Source: a bacterium (lineage in GTDB: Bacteria > Auribacterota > UBA3054). Taken from it: a DNA stretch of 8,201 bases. Within the stretch, counting starts at the first letter, position 1; each line of letters opens with the position of its first letter. Where the stretch lies: the NCBI GenBank assembly GCA_017444325.1, contig JAFSWV010000174.1, forward strand, positions 1-8,201, read 5' to 3'. Shown here one piece after another: positions 6,058 to 8,201 of the stretch. The translations under genes were made by a program, and so were the position numbers. The notes beneath the pieces were generated by a model that was not told the origin of the DNA, made no database searches, and saw nothing but the letters and a program-made list of their open reading frames with translations.

Positions 6058-6735
6058 TCAATACTCTTCCTCGAGTTTTTCAGCTTCCCTCAAGGCTCTT
6101 CTGGCCTCGCGTTCCGCTTCCCTCGCTTTGCGCCTTTCTTCCCTTTCTGCTTCGCGCTCAGCTTCTATGGCCGCCCTCCTGGCTTCCTTTTCTTTTTCCA
6201 GCTGGGAAGCCTGCTCCGCGTACTTTGCCAGATAAGCCGACCTCACCATCTTGGGCTTTTCCTTTTCGGGAGCCTCCTCCTGCTCTTCCTTTTCTTCGAC
6301 GGTTTTCTCCCCGTCCCTGACAAGGTTGTTGATCTCGACGTTCACGGCGTCCAGGATCCCGTTGACGAAACGGCCGGACTCTTCGGTCCCGAAGATCTTG
6401 GCGATGGCGACCGCTTCGTTTATGGCGACCACGGCCGGAGCGCTGCGCTTGACTACGAATTCACAGATAGCTATGCGCATTATCTGCCTGTCAACCATCG
6501 CCAGCCTTTCCTTGTCCCAGTTGTGCGTGTGGCGAAAGATCAGTTCGTCGATAGTTTCGGCGTTCTTCACCACGTTTCTGGCCAGGAAGCAGGCGTAATC
6601 GGTAACGGACTGGGGGAAAGGACGGGAGAAGATGTTTTCGATCCTTACAGCGACCGAAAGATCGTCCGTCCTCTGCATATCCAGGGCGTAGAGCATACAA
6701 AGAGCTAGAATGCGCGACTTGCGTCTGGGAAGCAT
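6058..6735 (-). CDS. nusB: Transcription antitermination factor NusB with long charged C-terminal tail
   Basis: NusB binds boxA RNA with ribosomal protein S10 (NusE) in rRNA antitermination complexes. Residues 1-138 form the canonical domain: RRKSRILALCMLYALD near the N-terminus, HNWDKERLAMVDRQIMRIAICE (71-92), APAVVAINEAVAIAKIFG (99-116) and GRFVNGILDAV (121-131). Family members are usually about 130-160 aa, whereas this one has 225. Residues ~141-225 are an extra tail: an acidic stretch (EKTVEEKEEQEEAPEKEK), then an Ala/Glu/Arg helix with alternating charges (about 178-223), likely a single alpha-helix or coiled coil. The ATG has AAGGAG 5 nt upstream, overlapping the ribH stop, and lies 9 nt after it. 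A nusB next to ribH is a common bacterial arrangement. Confidence 0.95.
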   Translation of the reverse strand: MLPRRKSRILALCMLYALDMQRTDDLSVAVRIENIFSRPFPQSVTDYACFLARNVVKNAETIDELIFRHTHNWDKERLAMVDRQIMRIAICEFVVKRSAPAVVAINEAVAIAKIFGTEESGRFVNGILDAVNVEINNLVRDGEKTVEEKEEQEEAPEKEKPKMVRSAYLAKYAEQASQLEKEKEARRAAIEAEREAEREERRKAREAEREARRALREAEKLEEEY

Positions 6736-6744
6736 TTTTTCTCC

Positions 6745-7212
6745 TTAGAGCTGCTTGTAGATCCCAAGCATCTCGATGGCTGAAAGCGTGGCGTCCCAAC
6801 CCTTGTTGCCGGATTTGGAGCCGGCTCTTTCCACAGCCTGCTCGATGGTGTCGCAAGTCAGAACGCCGAAAGTCATCGGGACCTCCGTCTGCTGCATGGA
6901 AGCCTGCGCGATGCCTTTGGCGCTCTCGGCCGCCACGAACTCAAAGTGCGGCGTGGCGCCCCTTATGACGGCGCCCAAGCAGACGACCGCGTCAACTTTC
7001 CCGCTTTTCGCCAGTTTCGCGGCGGTGGGCGGGATCTCCCAAGCGCCGGGCACGAAGACGACCGTGACGTCGTCTTCCTTGCCGCCGTGGCGGCGCCAGC
7101 AGTCAAGAGCGCCTTCCAAAAGCTTGCCGGTTATGATCTCGTTGAAACGGCTGACCACGATGCCTAGTCTTTTGCCTTCCGCGTTCAGCATGCCTTCCAG
7201 TTTTTTATACAT
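6745..7212 (-). CDS. ribH: 6,7-dimethyl-8-ribityllumazine synthase
   Basis: Condenses 5-amino-6-ribitylaminouracil with 3,4-dihydroxy-2-butanone 4-phosphate to lumazine, the penultimate step of riboflavin synthesis. The 155-residue length is typical. Motifs: SRFNEII (21-27, with the substrate-stacking Phe23), VPGAWEIP (54-61), [16 protein letters not shown] (79-94, with catalytic His89), FGVLT (115-119) and [15 protein letters not shown] (124-138, containing the phosphate-binding Arg129). This lumazine synthase family forms pentamers or 60-mer capsids; which one cannot be read here. A strong AAAGGAGG at 7217-7224 overlaps the ribBA stop codon. It pairs functionally with the upstream ribBA, which supplies both of its precursors' branches. 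Confidence 0.98.
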   Translation of the reverse strand: MYKKLEGMLNAEGKRLGIVVSRFNEIITGKLLEGALDCWRRHGGKEDDVTVVFVPGAWEIPPTAAKLAKSGKVDAVVCLGAVIRGATPHFEFVAAESAKGIAQASMQQTEVPMTFGVLTCDTIEQAVERAGSKSGNKGWDATLSAIEMLGIYKQL

Positions 7213-7216
7213 ACGG

Positions 7217-7224
7217 CCTCCTTT
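7217..7224 (-). promoter_or_regulatory. Strong Shine-Dalgarno of ribH overlapping the ribBA stop
   Basis: AAAGGAGG on the minus strand, 4 nt before the ribH ATG; its first bases form part of the TAA that ends ribBA (7223-7225). This is the best ribosome site in the window and suggests coupled, high-level RibH synthesis. Confidence 0.85.
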
Positions 7225-8201
7225 AGAGAAGATGTCCCATCTTCTCCGATTTGGTTTCCAGATAATGTTGGTTGTATTGATTCGGCTTGGTCTTCAGGGG
7301 AACTCTTTCCACGATCTCAAGACCGTGCCCCTTTAAGCCTGCCAGTTTTTTCGGATTGTTGGTCATCAGCCTCATCTTCCTGACGCCGAGGTCGGCGAGC
7401 ATCTGCGCGCCGTAGCCGTAGTCCCTGAGGTCCGGCGGGAAACCCAGGGTGATGTTCGCTTCCACGGTGTCCTCGCCCTTGTCCTGCAGGGCGTAGGCTT
7501 TGATCTTCGCCGGCAGTCCGATGCCGCGCCCTTCCTGGCGCAGGTAGATTATGACGCCGCGCCCTTCCTCGGCTATTTTCTGCATGGCCGCTTCAAGCTG
7601 TTCGCCGCAGTCGCAGCGGCTCGACCTTAAAGCATCGCCGGTCAGGCATTCGGAATGCACTCTCACCAGAACGGGATCGTCGCCTTTTATTTCGCCCATC
7701 GTCAGGGCCAGATGATGCTGGGAATCTATTTTCGATTCGAAGAGGTGGATCCTGAAACTGCCGAACTTGGTCGGCAGGGCAGCCTCAGCCGTCTCTTCGA
7801 TCAGGCGCTCGGTCTGCCTGCGGTACTCTATTAGCTTCGCGACCGTGAAGATCTTCAAACCAAGCTCTTCCGCCAAAACTTTCAGCGTGTCGAGCCGCGC
7901 CATCGTTCCGTCGTCGTTCAAGATCTCGCACAGAACGCCGCAGGGATTCTTGCCGGCCATCCTGGCCAGATCGACCGCCGTCTCTGTGTGGCCGCTGCGT
8001 TTCAAAACGCCCCCGTTCTCCGCCCGAAGAGGGAAGATGTGCCCGGGGATGCCGAACTGCTCGCTTTTGGCGTTGGGCTCGCAGAACTGCCTTATGGTCT
8101 CGGACCTGTCGTAAGCGGAGATGCCAGTCGTCGCGTTGTTGATCGCGTCGATGGAGACCGTGCAGGCCGTGCCGAGGCGGGCCGTGTTGCGCGAGACCAT
8201 C
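7223..8201 (-). CDS. ribBA: Bifunctional DHBP synthase / GTP cyclohydrolase II, 3' part (5' end outside window)
   Basis: Partial gene, open to the window edge. RibB makes 3,4-dihydroxy-2-butanone 4-phosphate from ribulose 5-phosphate; RibA opens GTP to the pyrimidine precursor of riboflavin. The 325 visible residues begin at [19 protein letters not shown], an internal conserved RibB block rather than the true start; roughly 80-90 residues are likely missing. The RibB part continues with [14 protein letters not shown] (24-37) and [16 protein letters not shown] (68-83). The RibA part from about 145 has [21 protein letters not shown] (182-202) with zinc ligands C185, C196 and C198, [11 protein letters not shown] (219-229), DTVEAN (244-249), DYGYGAQML (260-268), MTNNPKKL (279-286) and the final KSEKMGHLL. 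Both domains look intact in the visible part. It heads the visible operon; any FMN riboswitch would lie beyond the window. Confidence 0.97.
   Translation of the reverse strand, partial: MVSRNTARLGTACTVSIDAINNATTGISAYDRSETIRQFCEPNAKSEQFGIPGHIFPLRAENGGVLKRSGHTETAVDLARMAGKNPCGVLCEILNDDGTMARLDTLKVLAEELGLKIFTVAKLIEYRRQTERLIEETAEAALPTKFGSFRIHLFESKIDSQHHLALTMGEIKGDDPVLVRVHSECLTGDALRSSRCDCGEQLEAAMQKIAEEGRGVIIYLRQEGRGIGLPAKIKAYALQDKGEDTVEANITLGFPPDLRDYGYGAQMLADLGVRKMRLMTNNPKKLAGLKGHGLEIVERVPLKTKPNQYNQHYLETKSEKMGHLL

Noticed and set aside
6491..6856. Second minus-strand open frame across the ribH-nusB junction
   Set aside because: It is out of frame with both genes, each of which is complete with strong motifs and its own ribosome site.

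Overview
This is a GC-rich bacterial chromosomal window with housekeeping genes on both strands. They converge on a single intrinsic terminator at about 915-946. The gene set suggests a Gram-negative bacterium, possibly of the Planctomycetes-Verrucomicrobia-Chlamydiae superphylum (for example Lentisphaerota). The clues are a ribosomal protein S9 with an acidic N-terminal extension, a NusB with a long charged C-terminal tail, and large secreted FG-GAP/VCBS-repeat proteins in the same operon as core metabolic genes. No 16S or other strong phylogenetic marker is present, so this placement is inference.

Plus strand, 1-946: the 3' part of rplM (L13), then rpsI (S9), a tRNA-Gly with anticodon TCC and an encoded CCA end, and a strong terminator. 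No separate tRNA promoter is evident in the 40-nt spacer, so the tRNA may be cotranscribed with the L13-S9 operon.

Minus strand, 8201 down to 969: one tightly packed run of nine genes whose junctions are 1 to 10 nt long. In transcription order they are ribBA (5' end outside the window), ribH, nusB, hpt, purE, a tsaC/ywlC-type threonylcarbamoyl-AMP synthase, a 96-residue cysteine-containing protein of unknown function, and two tandem paralogous secreted FG-GAP/VCBS proteins (549 and 535 aa). The first part makes riboflavin (RibBA and RibH), the middle covers transcription antitermination (NusB) and purine salvage and synthesis (Hpt, PurE), then tRNA t6A modification. The last three genes have no assigned role. 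Several Shine-Dalgarno sites overlap the stop of the preceding gene, which points to translational coupling. No promoter can be seen inside the run.

The most interesting parts are the secreted FG-GAP pair with its shared, nearly invariant QWLAYGYGRE segment, the small cysteine protein preceding it, the altered phosphoribosyl-pyrophosphate motif of Hpt, and the lineage-type extensions on NusB and S9. I see no CRISPR array, insertion sequence, phage gene or obvious defence system. Apart from the gene-free stretch 905-968, which holds the terminator, no intergenic region exceeds about 40 nt.
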